A stretch of 64,000 nt of DNA, from contig NC_080671.1 in assembly GCF_030247195.1 (NCBI RefSeq), positions 100,985,845-101,049,844 of the forward strand. Reading direction: 5' to 3'. The position numbers and the translations under genes were made by a program. This stretch comes from Topomyia yanbarensis. Taxonomy: Eukaryota; Arthropoda; Insecta; Diptera; Culicidae. This document shows positions 50,819-62,612 of the stretch, one piece after another. Each line of letters opens with the position of its first letter. Within the stretch, counting starts at the first letter, position 1. A model generated the notes under the pieces. The model was not told the DNA's origin and searched no databases. It was given only the letters and a program-made list of their open reading frames with translations.

Positions 50819-53800
50819 TTAAATTTGGATATTGATGGTTTTGAGGAACGTGTATATAAGGGACATGTAGAGAATATCGCGGCTTGCTAGTACATCTCGA
50901 ACCGGGACATTGGGTGATCTTCCTCGGCCCCGAAGGGAATCGAATAGTTGAGATCTAGCAGAACAGTACTCGGCGCATGCCCAGACAACATGTTCGATTT
51001 CGTGATAACCGTTGCCACAAGCGCAGATACCGCTATCCACGAGCCCAATACGCCGGAGATGTGCGTCCAGCGTGTAGTGATTGGCCATGAGCCGAGACAT
51101 CACGCGAATGAAATCCCGACCCACATCCATCCCTCTGAACCAAGGTTTCGTCGATACCTTAGGGATTATCGAATGTAGCCACCTTCCCAGTTCACCATTG
51201 CTCCATGAAGTTTGCCAACTTTCGAGGGTTCTCTGATGAGTGATACTGAAAAATTCGGTGAAGCTAATTGGTCTTTCATATATGTTACCTCGTAAAGAGC
51301 CCGCCTTAGCTAAAAAGTCCGCTTCTTCATTACCTGGAATGGAGCAATGCGAGGGAACCCAAACTAAGGTAATCTTGTACGATCTTACAGACAAAGCACG
51401 CAGGCGCTCCCAGATTTTCCCCAGAAAATATGGAATGTGCTTTCTAGGTTTCATTGAACGGAGAGCCTCGATTGAGCTGAGGCTATCCGAGATAATAAAG
51501 TAATGGTCGGTGGGCAAAGTATCAATGATCCCAAGGGTATACTGAATAGCAGCAAGTTCTGCGACGTAAACTGAAGCAGGATCATTGAGTTTGAATGAGG
51601 CGGTGAGGTTTTGATTGAATATACCGAAGCCAGTGGAGCCGTCGAGGCTTGACCCGTCGGTGTAAAACATCTTGTTGCAGTCGACTTCTCGAAATTTACT
51701 ATGAAAGATGCTTGGGATCACTTGCGGACGTATGTGATCCGGGATTCCACGAATCTCGTCTTTCATGGATGTGTCGAAGAATACAGTTGAATCAAAAGCA
51801 TGAAAGAGATTGACACGGTTGGGATAGTATGAAGAAGGATTGATATTTTGTGCCATGTAATCGAAGGACAAGGACATAAATCGGGTTTGAGAATTGAGCT
51901 CGACAAGCCTTTCGAAATTTGCAATTACTAACGGGTTCAAGATATCGCATCGGATGAGCAATCGATATGAGAGTTCCCAAAATCGATTTTTCAGCGGAAG
52001 GACGCCCGCCAGCACTTCTAAACTCATCGTATGTGTCGAGTGCATGCAACCCAAAGCAATACGCAAACAACAATATTGGATTCGCTCTAGTTTGATGAAA
52101 TGTATGTTCGCAGCGGAGCGGAAACAGAAACTCCCGTACTCCATCACCGACAATATCGTTGTTTGGTACAGCCTGATCAGGTCTCCTGGGTGGGCACCCC
52201 ACCATGTTCCGGTTATTGTACGGAGAAAGTTGATCCTTTGCTGGCACTTCTGTTTCAGATACCTAATGTGACATCCCCAGGTTCCTTTAGAGTCGAACCA
52301 GACCCCGAGATATTTGAAAGTTGAAACCTGAGCAATAGTTTGACCCATTAATTGAAGCTGTAGTTGCGCTGGTTCACGCTTCCTTGAAAATACGACTAGC
52401 TCAGTTTTCTCCGTGGAGAACTCGATACCTAGCTGGAGGGCCCAAGCAGACAAATTGTCCAAGGTATCTTGCAATGGTCCTTGCAGATCGCCGGCTTTGG
52501 GACCTGTAATAGAGACCACACCGTCATCTGCAAGCTGCCTTAGCGTGCAGGAATTGACAAGACATTCGTGTAGCTAATTCGTGATGTCGATAAATCACCA
52601 TGCGAAAAATGCATATGTTTTTCAGACAGCAAGTTTAGCAAAAAGTTGTTTAGAGTCGGTGAAAGACCATGCTGGTGCAGCTTCTCAGAAAGAATTTTGA
52701 TAGAAACTGAATCAAAAGCCCCCTTTATATCTAGGAAAACTGATGCCATCTGCTCTTTGCTAGCATAAGCCATTTGAATTTCTGTTGAGAGCAACACAAG
52801 ACAATCGTTCGTCCCTTTGCCTTTGCGGAAACCAAATTGTGTATCTGACAGTAAGCCATTTGCTTCAACCCAATTATCGAGGCGAAACAAGATCATTTTC
52901 TCGAACAACTTTCGGATACAGGACAGCATTGCAATCGGTCGATACGAGTTGTGGTCGGAGGCTGGTTTTCCTGGTTTTTGAATGGCGATGACCTTCACTT
53001 GCCTCCAGTCATGAGGGACAATATTACCCTCAAGAAACTTATTAAATAAATTCAACAAGCGTCTCTTGGCAGAGTCTGGCAGGTTCTTTAACAAGTTAAA
53101 TTTGATTCTGTCTGGCCCTGGGGCTTTATTGTTACATGATAAGAGAGCAAGTGAGAACTCCACCATCGAAAACGGTGTTTCGTTCGCGTTATTGTGAGGG
53201 GACGCGGCGCGGTAGATCTTCTGTGCCGGGGCGGAATCCGGACAAACCTTGGCAAAATCGAATATCCAACGGTTTGAATATTCCACGCTCTCATTAGTAC
53301 TGTTGCGGTTTCGTAAGCGCCGGGCCGTACTCCAAAGAGTGCTCATCGATGTTTCTCTCGTTAGTCCGTCGACGAACCGGCGCCAGTAGCTACGTTTTTT
53401 GGCTTTTATCAAACTCTTCATGCGCGTTTCCGCCATCGCGTACTGTCGGTAGCTAGCTGGCAGCCCGTCGTCCCGGAAGGTCTTATACGCAGCGGCCTTC
53501 TCCGCGTACACGTCTGAGCACTCTTTGTCCCACCATGGATTGGGAGGACGCCCGCGTGAGTTCGCGTCTGGTACGCGTTTAGTCTGAGCTTGAATCGCGG
53601 TATCGAGAATCAAGCCAGCCAGGAACCCGTACTCTTCCTCCGGAGGAAGCTCTTGTGTCGATTCTACTTTTTCGGATATCGCGGACGCGTAGCTCTTCCA
53701 ATCAATATTTCGTGTGAGGTCATACGAAACATTGATTGTATTCGGTGGCCCTGAACCGTTAGCAATATTAATTACGATTGGCAGATGGTCGCTGCCGTGG

Positions 53801-54450
53801 GGATCAGAGACTACCTTCCACATGCAATCTAACCGCAGCGATGTCGAGCAGAGGGACAGGTCTAAGGCGCTCGGACGCGCTGGAGGGGCAGGAATCCGTG
53901 TCATTTCACCCGTATTCAAAATGGTCATATTGAAGTTGTCGCAAAGCTCATGGAGTAGGGTAGATCGATTATCGTCATGAAGGCAACCCCATGCCGTGCC
54001 GTGGGAGTTGAAGTCACCTAAAACTAGCCTCGGTGCGGGGAGGAGTTCCGCAATATCGCAAAGCCGTCGGTGGCTAACTGAGGCTCTAGGGGGGATGTAG
54101 GTGGAAGCAATGCAAAGGTCTTTGCCTTTAATTCTGGTTTGGCAAGCGACAACTTCAATGCCTGGTGTCGAGGAGAGGTCGATCCGATTGAAAAAATAGC
54201 ACTTTTTGATCCCCAAAAGTACTCCTCCGTAAGAGTCTTCTCGATCCATGCGAATAATATTAAAATCGTGAAAGTGTAGGGTTATTTCTGAAGTGAGCCA
54301 TGTCTCGCATAGGGCAAATGCATCGCATTTCAAATTATTTAGTAAGATTTTAAACGAATCGATTTTCGGGATAATGCTTCTGCAATTCCACTGTAGAACA
54401 GTGATTAAATCCTTGACCTCGTTCGATGAATTAGCCATCGAAGGATACAA
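50819..54450 (-). pseudogene. LINE C ORF2 (endonuclease, RT and RNase H), broken by a 64-bp deletion
   Basis: The upstream part (52540-54450) encodes the whole endonuclease (LQWNCRSI, CETWL, LGDFNSHG, SDH) and the RT up to motif A (FLDIKGAFDSV); the downstream part (50819-52519) carries RNase H (FYTDGSSLDGS, PSHCSIPGNEEAD) and the Cys/His tail. At 52568/52569 the DNA lacks 64 bp that LINE A has, removing RT motif B (GLPQGSCLSP in LINE A) and shifting frame; motif C (LADD) lies just beyond the deletion, before the second open part. No other disruption was seen. In this copy reverse transcription cannot occur. Confidence 0.95.
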
Positions 54451-55753
54451 TCGCTGAAAGGAGGGGCCATTTCGCAGTGAACTGCATCAAGAATGTTTTT
54501 ACTGCGGGGAGAAAGCTTATCAAGATACTTTTAAGGGGGTCAGAAATGTTCAACGCTGTAAGAATACGGTCCACAATGTCAGAGAAATTTATTAAGCCAG
54601 CACTGTTTTCTTTCTCTGGCTGAGATATGGGAACACTTGGGGTTTTTGATGTTCCTGGAAGTGCTGGGAACTCCTTTTCTGAGCTCAGGTTACTGAGACC
54701 GGGAGCGACTTGCTTCGGTTTTACAACAGTACTTCCTTGAGTAGTTATTTTAGGGGGACCATGAAGAGACACCTTCTGGCCTTTACGACGAAGCTTGGAA
54801 GAGGAAATGTTCTTCCTTTTTCTGCTACTTCTAGGCACAGCAGAAGATGTTCCCTCCTGGGGTTCATCACAGTCGCCTTCGTCAGTAGACAAGTTGGTAA
54901 AGATGTTCGTAGAGACAGGTGGCGTAGCTATCTTAAGCATTTCTGCAAAAGATCGCTTAGAGCGTCCCTGAAGGGAACGCTTAAGATTTTCCTCGCGCTG
55001 TTTGTACGCGGGACATGAAGGGAGATCATGTGGGTTTCCCCCACAGTAGAGACACTTTTCGACATCTCTACCACAGGAATCATCCGCATGATTCCCACCG
55101 CATTTCCCACAGCGGGCTTTATTGCCACAATGGGAGGCTGTGTGTCCCAATTGTTTGCAATTAGTACAGTTCATGACCCGCGGCACAAATAGGCGAACAG
55201 GTAGACGAACCTTGTCAAAGAGGAGGTAATTGGGCAGGGCAGAGCCGGCGAAGGTCACCCGATAAGAGTCTGAGTTGACGTATGTTTTCTTCCCGTCAGC
55301 TGCGACTGATGCTGAATGCAAACGTTTGCATTCCAGTATCTTCACTGGCTTAAGCATGGGGTCTTTGAAACAGCCAGTCCCATATTTTAGCAGGTCCTCG
55401 CAATTCAGACTCGAATCGGAAACGACCCCACTGACTTCAACCCTGCTAGCTGGAATACACACCCTGTACTCCCTCGTAAAGGGCTCGTAGCCAGCAATAT
55501 CATTTGCCTGAGTTGAACTGTTAACAACCACCCGAAGCTTATCAGGGCGAATTTTCGATATTTCTGTCACGGCCGAATACCGGTCTGTCAGAACGCGAGA
55601 AATCTGCAACAGATTCAAACACTTTTTTTCTTTGGTCCGAAAGAAGATCACAAATGGCCCGGTGGCCGAGCTCGGATATACTTTGAGCCGGGGAGCCGAT
55701 TTTGTTTCGACGTCCATCTCACCTTGAGACGAACCGCCGTCAGGGGAAGTCAT
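54431..55753 (-). CDS. LINE C ORF1: gag-like nucleic-acid-binding protein (440 aa)
   Basis: The intact frame starts MTSPDGGSSQGEMDVE and carries the family hallmark ILECKRLHSAS and three CCHC knuckles: CTNCKQLGHTASHC, CGKCGGNHADDSC and CLYCGGNPHDLPSC. In the third the His spacing is shifted by one relative to LINE A (GGNPHDL against GGPSHAL). The C-terminal basic region is followed by a 20-nt overlap with the ORF2 start (54450). It could still make RNA-binding protein although ORF2 is broken. Confidence 0.93.
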   Translation of the reverse strand: MTSPDGGSSQGEMDVETKSAPRLKVYPSSATGPFVIFFRTKEKKCLNLLQISRVLTDRYSAVTEISKIRPDKLRVVVNSSTQANDIAGYEPFTREYRVCIPASRVEVSGVVSDSSLNCEDLLKYGTGCFKDPMLKPVKILECKRLHSASVAADGKKTYVNSDSYRVTFAGSALPNYLLFDKVRLPVRLFVPRVMNCTNCKQLGHTASHCGNKARCGKCGGNHADDSCGRDVEKCLYCGGNPHDLPSCPAYKQREENLKRSLQGRSKRSFAEMLKIATPPVSTNIFTNLSTDEGDCDEPQEGTSSAVPRSSRKRKNISSSKLRRKGQKVSLHGPPKITTQGSTVVKPKQVAPGLSNLSSEKEFPALPGTSKTPSVPISQPEKENSAGLINFSDIVDRILTALNISDPLKSILISFLPAVKTFLMQFTAKWPLLSAIVSFDG

Positions 55754-56052
55754 TTTTGCACGGGCCTATTACCCAGTGCACGTTATTAAGACAACCAAGA
55801 AGGGGAAACGAAAACTAATACTTAGCTTGTGTAGGTAACGGTATCCAGACGGCTTACTAGAATAACACTGCTTCACTTCACTGACCGGCTAACGGTACAG
55901 AAACAGAAACACAAAAGAAGGGAAAAATACTGAAACCTCAACTAGGCGTAGAGTGTGCAAATAACCTTGAACGCGGATTAACACTATTTGTCGCTATAGA
56001 GTGTACGGACCGATGACAAAAGACTTCTATCTCGACTGAGTGCTCGATAACC

Positions 56053-56066
56053 ATGTGAAATAAGTT
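56053..56066 (+). repeat. LINE C target-site duplication, right copy
   Basis: ATGTGAAATAAGTT, identical to 49751-49764. Confidence 0.9.
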
Positions 56067-56890
56067 GACGCTGGATGCTTAAAAGCAACAGAGGAAGGTA
56101 AACTATATATCAAGACTAGTATACTGGTTGGCATACTGGTTGGTGGATTGTAGATTACGGTGCATATACATTTTCTGGTAACGAGTTTCGGCTTAGCAGT
56201 CAATAAAACAGCAAAAACGACGTATTGCTTCAATATCCGGCGGTTTCGGTGATTTATTTCACCTTTTTCAAGGAATCTATAATGATATAGTGTGTCAAGA
56301 TTTGTTTTAAATATGTCCGATTTGTCATACATTAGATTCGAATTTCAAATCCAAGTACCGTCACAACATTCCGGTTTTTACCAGACATTACCCTCTCATC
56401 TTTTTGCGCATGCTTTTATAATATATTGTTGATGAAGGCTTTCACAAATCCTTCAGGACAGTTGTTAAAAAATCGATAGCAACCAGTCATACATCGAGTA
56501 AAGATAGATAACCACATTTTTGCATTACTATCCTCTGACTTGCTTTTCAATTTTTTATTTCGCCCGTAATGTCTGTCTCTATTTTCATTTTGTTTCGGAC
56601 TCTAGGCCCGTGCATAAATAAACTCTGGTATGATATGGATGGTCATCGATTTTTTTCTTTCTTTTTTTCAGTGATCCACAGTGAATGCTATCCCAAAAGT
56701 TCGCCCTGATATGCTCAGAATTACGATATTCTTTCTGAAGTAAGCAAATGACGTTAATGGCAACAGGGCTTGTATGATGGATTAGCGCGTCTACATACCC
56801 GCTCACAAGGGTGAGATCGACGGCGGAGTGACCGATTTGAGTCTGTCAACTGTGGACCTACTGGAGCACGAGGTTGGTTGTTTCAAGATA
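56067..56890. other. No gene recognised
   Basis: Contains a diverged half copy of the 100-bp palindrome (56368-56410) and short direct repeats of ACTGGTTGG(C/T) around 56120-56150. Otherwise featureless. Confidence 0.4.
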
Positions 56891-56999
56891 CCTTTGCTGA
56901 ATTGAGCACAAAATTTTTTAATGGCAATCATACTGGACGGGACAAAATCGTATTGGGTGACATTTGATGTTTAATTACGTCTTCTTCTGTATGTTCGTG
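56890..56999 (+). repeat. Dispersed repeat shared with 20560-20665
   Basis: Same order of words as the partner (CTGGACGGGACAAAATC, then TTTGATGTTTAATTACGTCTT). It directly precedes an ORF1 fragment. Confidence 0.55.
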
Positions 57000-57345
57000 T
57001 GTATGTATCGCTTGTCGTGCATTGCAGCAAGCATTTGTCATTGTAGTAATAATGCTCGATGTGAGAATTGCGCAGAGAACCATTAGGATGATTCTTGCAC
57101 TGGGAATGCTGAAAAGTATTGTGAGGAGAGTCCAGTTGATCTCTTTCCAAGCCGCGTGTGCAAACAGCGCCCCAGGAACCTCTGCCATTTCCTTAAAAGA
57201 CGCTTTCAATATACTTTTGCAAAAACACTAAAAAGAGCTACGGCACTTTCTACGAAAAATCACTGTACTCTTTTGGCTCAGGAAGATTGTTACTCTGACG
57301 ATCCCCATGTGGGGACATCTTTTACTACTCCTAAAAAACAATAGC
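57000..57345 (+). pseudogene. LINE ORF1 fragment with zinc knuckles
   Basis: In one frame the plus strand reads NNARCENCAENH, a stop, DDSCTGNAEKYC, and then in the adjoining part VCKQRPRN and SYSDDPHVGTSFTTPKK-like residues (57290-57343), which align in order with the second knuckle, the SCPxYKQR segment and the DDPxxGTS segment of LINE A/C ORF1. There are several stops and frameshifts. It is on the opposite strand from LINEs A-C and is an old fragment of a related family. Confidence 0.75.
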
Positions 57346-57886
57346 CAAATAAGATCAATTTTTTCTCTTGAGAGGCTGCCAAATATAACAGCTCAAGGAA
57401 GCGCTGACTCAAAGTCAGACCCTTGCTGGTCTTATATCGAAAGAGAAGTTTCCAGCGCTTGGAATCCGACAGCTTTCTGATATATCCCAGCATCTAGGAA
57501 ATTCCATTTCTCTCGATGATAATTGATTTAGACTACTGCACGATCGTTGCTACCGTACGCTACGGGCTTGCAAATATTATTGTAGTAATTCCGCGCATCA
57601 AAATAATATTAGACTATTAGAATTTAATCGTCTGCAGAATCCGGTATGACTTGCGTTGAAAATTTGGGAAGCTATATATTACTTGCCCCAGAGTTGCAAC
57701 ACCAAAATTATCATTTATCCGAATGTTTTAATTGATTACGATTATTTTGACTGCTCATTTTTTCCAATTTCTTATTATTTAAATGAAAGGATTTTCGAAC
57801 GAACACATGTATTGATTTATTTTTTCTCTTTCATTAAGGCGTATAAAATCGAAACGGGTAACAGCTAGTTGAGTCAAATTTCCACT
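57346..57886. other. No gene recognised
   Basis: AT-rich spacer between two LINE fragments. Confidence 0.4.
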
Positions 57887-58240
57887 GCAGTACCGCGAGG
57901 CAGCAACCTGGGACCGGCTTTATTTCTATTCTCCATCAACGATATATCCAAACAGAAACTAAAAGGAAAATTACACCTCTTTACTGACGATATGTCCATT
58001 TTATATTAAGATGGTGCAGTTTAGAATCAAATCAAACATGACATTCACCTGCTGTAAGATTTTTATCAATACAAGCCATCTTTCGTTGAATTTGGCTAAA
58101 GCAACTCTAATGTTTCATACTGAAGCCCGACGAAGGTATCCATCTGACACAAAGTATACGACTTTGACGCACTTCCCCCAAAGCCAGGCTGTATCATTCT
58201 TGACCATCATTGATTGTAGGTCACCGGACGGTAACCAGTA
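57887..58240 (+). pseudogene. Reverse transcriptase fragment of another LINE family
   Basis: The plus strand reads VPRGSNLGPALFLFSINDIS (RT motif B and following) and LHLFTDDMSILY (motif C, with TDD where ADD is expected), then a stop, and further on HLSLNLAKATLMFHTEARRR and IIDCR, the thumb region. The GSNLGP and INDIS words resemble jockey/CR1-type RTs and differ from LINEs A-C. Fragment of about 118 codons with frame changes. Confidence 0.85.
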
Positions 58241-58799
58241 ATAGATATACATGACGTATTTAACAAAACAAAAACGAGCTCCAATTAGGGGTATTCATTT
58301 GAAATCACGTTACGGAACGGTCGGTCTGCTGTAATGTTGGAAGCATGGGAGCACACAAATCCATATAGGGTGATGAGCCTATTTACGCCTTGTTTCTATT
58401 TTCACCATACCCATTAGAAGCCGTTGGTTAGAAGAGCAGCATCTGCCATCTTTGTTCAACGCATTGAATCAAAGGGCAGCAACCGGGGCACTCGTTTCGA
58501 GTTTTCGTTGCGCTCAAACACGAGAATTTCACTGTTTTCAGCGCATTTGTGTTATTATCTTAGTTCTTAACAACAAAGCAAAGCTGTTGATGCTAATTCC
58601 ATTGTTTGTAGATCGAGTAAATAATGAATCAGTGAGGCACCTTCCTTAGTATGGTGAAAATAGGCACTTTACCCTATCTGATGAGTTACACATTTATCAA
58701 TGAAATCAACTATCCATTAAAACCAGTCGGAATTCTGGCTCTTTTTCCGGCTGACTTTACTGGGTAGATTTCGTTCGAAATTTTCTTCGTAAGCATGGC
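58241..58799. other. Possible 3' LINE debris; no intact gene
   Basis: A plus-strand stretch at about 58440-58560 has RxxTRISLFSAH-like words that could be the post-RT part of the LINE fragment, but similarity is too weak to call. Confidence 0.35.
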
Positions 58800-59485
58800 C
58801 AGTAGTATCTGGTCCCACCAGGAATACCTGCTACAAATTCGAAGCAAATTGAACAAGTGTAGCTTTCAGACCAACGTGCCTGAAATTTGTATAGGATTTG
58901 TTAACGTCAATTGTTTACAAATGGAGAAAACCCACTAGTTCCCATTCTCATCGGTAAGCAGCAACGTATGCATCAGTTTATCACTGCAAGTGACGAAAAG
59001 AATGATAATTTAATTGTCTACAACTTTGACGAAGACTGCAAATCAATCCGGCTTTGTTAGAAGAAGTAAGCAAACTTTTAACAAAGTAATGCCGGAGTCA
59101 ATTTTGCATGGGGCGTAAGCGCATGGTGTGTGTCAGTACTAGATTCCCACGAGCTATACATGTTTGCGAAATAATGGTCAGGTTTAGCTGAACAGAATGT
59201 TTAGAACAATTTTAGTATATCAAACGAGTCATGCTTCGGTTAGAAAATTTTAGATTCATTTATGACCGCGTAGAGGGCGCCAACACTAACTTTTCAAGGA
59301 AGAGAAATAGAATGTGCACATATCCAAAAGAATATCTGCAAAATGCCTATTGTGCAGCTATGCAGAAGACACCTAATGTTTATCTCCCTCCGCTGAAAAG
59401 TTAGTGTTGGCACCCTCTATGCGGTAACATGTGGAACTTAAGTTTTCTAACCAAAATATGACACGCATACTATGACTCATCTACA
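58800..59485. mobile_element. Old, truncated copy of the long foldback element
   Basis: Matches the left arm and loop-side parts of 61430-62606 in order (CCCACCAGGANTAC, GAGAAAACCCACTA, GGCGCCAACACTAACTTTT and its complement GTTAGTGTTGGC), at clearly lower identity. The right arm is cut shortly after TTTTCTAACCAAAATATGAC. Confidence 0.8.
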
Positions 59486-59685
59486 CAGCTCAATAGCTAA
59501 TCCTAATCATTATTTCATCAAAATGTATTGTACGCACCGCCCAAGTACATGCAAGCACCTCCCGTGTAATGACAACGTACAAAACATCGAGCAAACATCA
59601 CGCCAGTTGCTGACAGTCGGCGGGACTTAAAGTGCAGACTCTAATGCAACATTTGTAAATAAAAACATAAATCGAGTTCATGGCA
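59486..59685. other. No gene recognised
   Basis: Short spacer before the second BEL/Pao element. Confidence 0.4.
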
Positions 59686-60960
59686 GATTGCGATAAAAAA
59701 GATAGATTTTGAAGTAATTGTGGGAAAGAGTTTTTTGGAAGCTGGAACGTGAAAAGCAAGCGATGGAGTTCGAGTACGAGAAGTCTCAAATGGAGAAGAA
59801 ACTTGCGGAAGAAGAGGACCCCAGAAGAAAATTGACGAGATGCGGACGGAAATGGAGGATAAGCTGCTGCAGTTAAAGCTAAAGCGGAGCAAGGATACTG
59901 GTACCAATAGAATGCAGGAAGTCGATGCTCATGGTGTGGATAAGCATAACTCAAAGGAGAAGACGAAGTCGGAAAAAAACAACTAGGAAAAACAGAGCAC
60001 GAGAAGAAACAGTCGGAAAAAGGGAAGCCTGGAGATGCAAATCTGGCGTTCGTGACTCTTGATGATATTCGAGGAGCCTACCGTAAGCATTCAACACCGA
60101 AAGTGGAAGACAAACATGCAAGAAAGCTATTTGGAGGTCCGTCGACACTACCGGAAAGTTTCCTGATCAGTCGAGACAAAAATGCAACGCCTTTTGGTCA
60201 CCCGGAAGTCCCAAGGAAGAAGGACAGTAGTAGCAGTAGAAAAATGAAAAAGTTGCGGAGTCTGAGAGTGGAAATAGTTCCGAAGAAAAATCTACGGAAG
60301 AGTATGAGAGCGGCGGAGCAGAAGAGAGTTCCGGAGACGAAGAAAATAGCGCTGAGGAGGAGGAAGATAGTTCCGAAGCGGAAGGAAGTGTCGAAACCAA
60401 GAAAGAGAGTTCCGACGAAGAGGAGGCCCGAAGAGAGTCTCCACGTAGAAGCGGAGGGATTCAGAGACGAAGAAACCATCATGGTCCTCGCGCCAGTTCT
60501 TTTCCAAAAAATTGCCTACCTTTTCTGGCAATCTGGAGGCTTCAAGAATGCCTGAGAGGAGAAGCATTGGAAGCGGTTAAAAGCCGACTTCTGTCACCAA
60601 ATGTGGTTCCGAAGATCCTCGAAACTTCACGGATGTTGTTTGGACGTTCTGAGAAAGTTCTTAACAGGCTGCTGCAAAAGGTCCGAAATGCAGCACCATT
60701 GGCTTCGGGATGATAGTACAAGAATTAACCGATCATCTCTAAGCTACAAGTCTTACCGCTCATTTAGTAAACCCTATGCTGATACAAGAGCTGACCGAAA
60801 AACTGCCAGCAAGAATCCAGGAAAGGAAAAATCGAAGCGAGAGCGCGAAGGATTTCTGCACGCTCATAGCGTAACGCAGAATAGAAGTCAAAGTCCACCG
60901 GTGAAGGCCGTGGACGGATTTGTGGCAAAATCGACCACAGAATAAGAAACTGTACAGCGT
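59686..60960 (+). pseudogene. BEL/Pao 2 gag with frameshifts
   Basis: Near 59735-59830 one frame reads WKLEREKQAMEFEYEKSQME, a coiled coil at the place where element 1 has its own. After a charged low-complexity part (60180-60480), 60540-60700 reads CLRGEALEAVKSRLLSPNVV and VLNRLLQKVRN, the DUF1759-type capsid block, equivalent to the CLKGHAYESVKSRLL block of element 1. Then 60755-60870 gives NPMLIQELTEKLPARIQ. At least three frame changes are needed. No PHD finger was seen at the N-terminus. Confidence 0.8.
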
Positions 60961-60992
60961 TTCGTCGATTACGTCTAGCCGACCGCTAGGAT

Positions 60993-61370
60993 GTGGTTCG
61001 AAGGTGGCAGCTTTGCCAGGTGTGCCTGAACGAGCACGGAAACGCCCGATGCAAACTAAACCTCCTTTGTAATGTCAACTCGTGTAAAGAGCGACACCAC
61101 CCGTTACTCCATTCAGTGGTATCCGTAATCGGTTCGAACCGCAACATACACGCCGTACAACCGAGGCCTTCCGTCATCTTCCGAATGATACCTGTCACGC
61201 TTTATACTAGAAATTTCATAGTCAACATGATCACATTTTTCGATGTAGGATCATCGTACACGCTGGTGGAAAAATCGCCAATGAACTTTCTGGGAGTTCA
61301 GGGTGTGACTCAACCGCTTCGCGTCACATGGACAGCCGGAGTTTCACGACTCGAGAAGGACTCTCAATGA
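60993..61370 (+). pseudogene. BEL/Pao 2 Cys/His cluster and aspartic protease
   Basis: The frame begins in CQVCLNEHGNARCK, CNVNSCKERHHPLLHS, the Cys/His cluster downstream of gag in BEL/Pao elements, then RMIPVTLYT and FFDVGSSYTLVE, the protease active site, with Val in place of the usual second residue (D-x-G-S/T retained). It stops at 61370 after LRVTWTAGVSRLE; the protein would normally continue, and its continuation is found after the foldback at about 62613. Confidence 0.85.
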
Positions 61371-61423
61371 GTAGATCTTTGCATCTCGGTACGAGGAGCA
61401 AAGCAACGTTTTACGCTGAAAGG

Positions 61424-61429
61424 TGCACA
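61424..61429 (+). repeat. Foldback target-site duplication, left
   Basis: TGCACA, repeated at 62607-62612. Confidence 0.7.
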
Positions 61430-62606
61430 CTAGAGTGACAGGAAAAAATGACCCCTATCGGCCCATGCCTGAGTCGATTCCTAGTCCCACCAGGAGTACT
61501 TGCTCCAAATTTGAAGCAAATCGGACAAGTCTAGCTACCGGACCAACGTGCCTGAAGTTTGTATGGGATTTTTCGACAATTTACATGGAGAAAACCCACT
61601 AACTCGCATTTTCGCCGCTAGGTGACACTATATGCATCATATTATCACTGAAAGTGAAAATAAGAAAGATAATTTAATTGCCTACAAATTTGTTGAAAAC
61701 TGCTAGTCAATCCGGCTTTGGTAAAAGAAGTTATTAAACTTTTAACGAAGTGATGTCTGAGTCAGTTTTGCATGGGGCCTAGCAGTGCATGATTGTGGAT
61801 CAGTACTTGATTCGCACGAACAAAACATTTTTTTGAAATAATGGTTAGGTTTAGGTCAATAGTATGTGCGGAAGATTTATAGTAAGTGATACGAGTCATG
61901 TTTTGGTTAGAAAATTTTACTTCCACATTTTACCGCATAGATGGCGCCAACACTAACTTTTTAACGGAAAGAGATAGACATTGGGTGTCTTCCACAAAGT
62001 TGTAGAGCAAGCATTTTTAAATAATTCTTCCGAACATCTCGATACTCTAACTCACTTCTATGAGAAGTTAGTGTTGGCGCCCTCTATGCGGTTACAGGTG
62101 GAACTAAAATTTTCTAACCAAAACATAACTCGTATTATGTACTACAATTCTTGTGGATATACTATTCAGCTAAATGTAACCATTATCTCACAAAAATGTA
62201 TAGTTGGTGGTAATCGAGTACCGATCCACAACTATGCGCTGCTAGGCCCCATGCAAAACTGACTCAGACATCACTTCGTTAAAAGTTTAATAACTTCTTT
62301 TACCAAAGCCGGATTGACTAACAGTCTTCGACAAAGTAGTAGGCAATTAAATCATTTTTCTTATATTTACTTACAGTGATAATACGATGCATATAGTGCC
62401 ACCTTGCGGCGAAAATGCGAGTTAGTGGGTTTTCTCCATGTAAATAATTGAAAAATCCCATACAAACTTCAGGCACGTTGGTCCGGTAGCTAGACTTGTC
62501 CGATTTGCTCCAAATTTGGAGCAAGTACTCCTGGTGGGACTAGGAATCGACTCAGGGGTGGGCCGATTGAGTTTTCAAAAATTCGTTATTTTTCTGGGCA
62601 CTCTAG
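61430..62606. mobile_element. 1.18-kb foldback element with arms of about 540 bp
   Basis: The left half (61430-61975) is the reverse complement of the right half (62065-62606) with modest divergence, around a unique loop of about 90 bp (61975-62065). Ends CTAGAGTG.../...CACTCTAG are flanked by TGCACA. There is no ORF of note. A transcript across it could fold into a very long double-stranded RNA. A diverged relative is at 58800-59485. Confidence 0.9.
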
Positions 62607-62612
62607 TGCACA

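Larger units (their letters stand above)
49765..56052 (-). mobile_element. LINE C: full-length I-like retrotransposon with a small RT deletion
   Basis: 6288 bp on the minus strand between 14-bp TSDs: 5' UTR 299 nt, intact ORF1 (54431-55753), ORF2 with one 64-bp deletion, and a 1054-nt 3' UTR with a duplicated segment. It is the close relative of LINE A (same UTR end, same overlap between ORFs). The deletion makes it non-autonomous. TSD and T-tail are perfect, so it is young. Confidence 0.95.
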
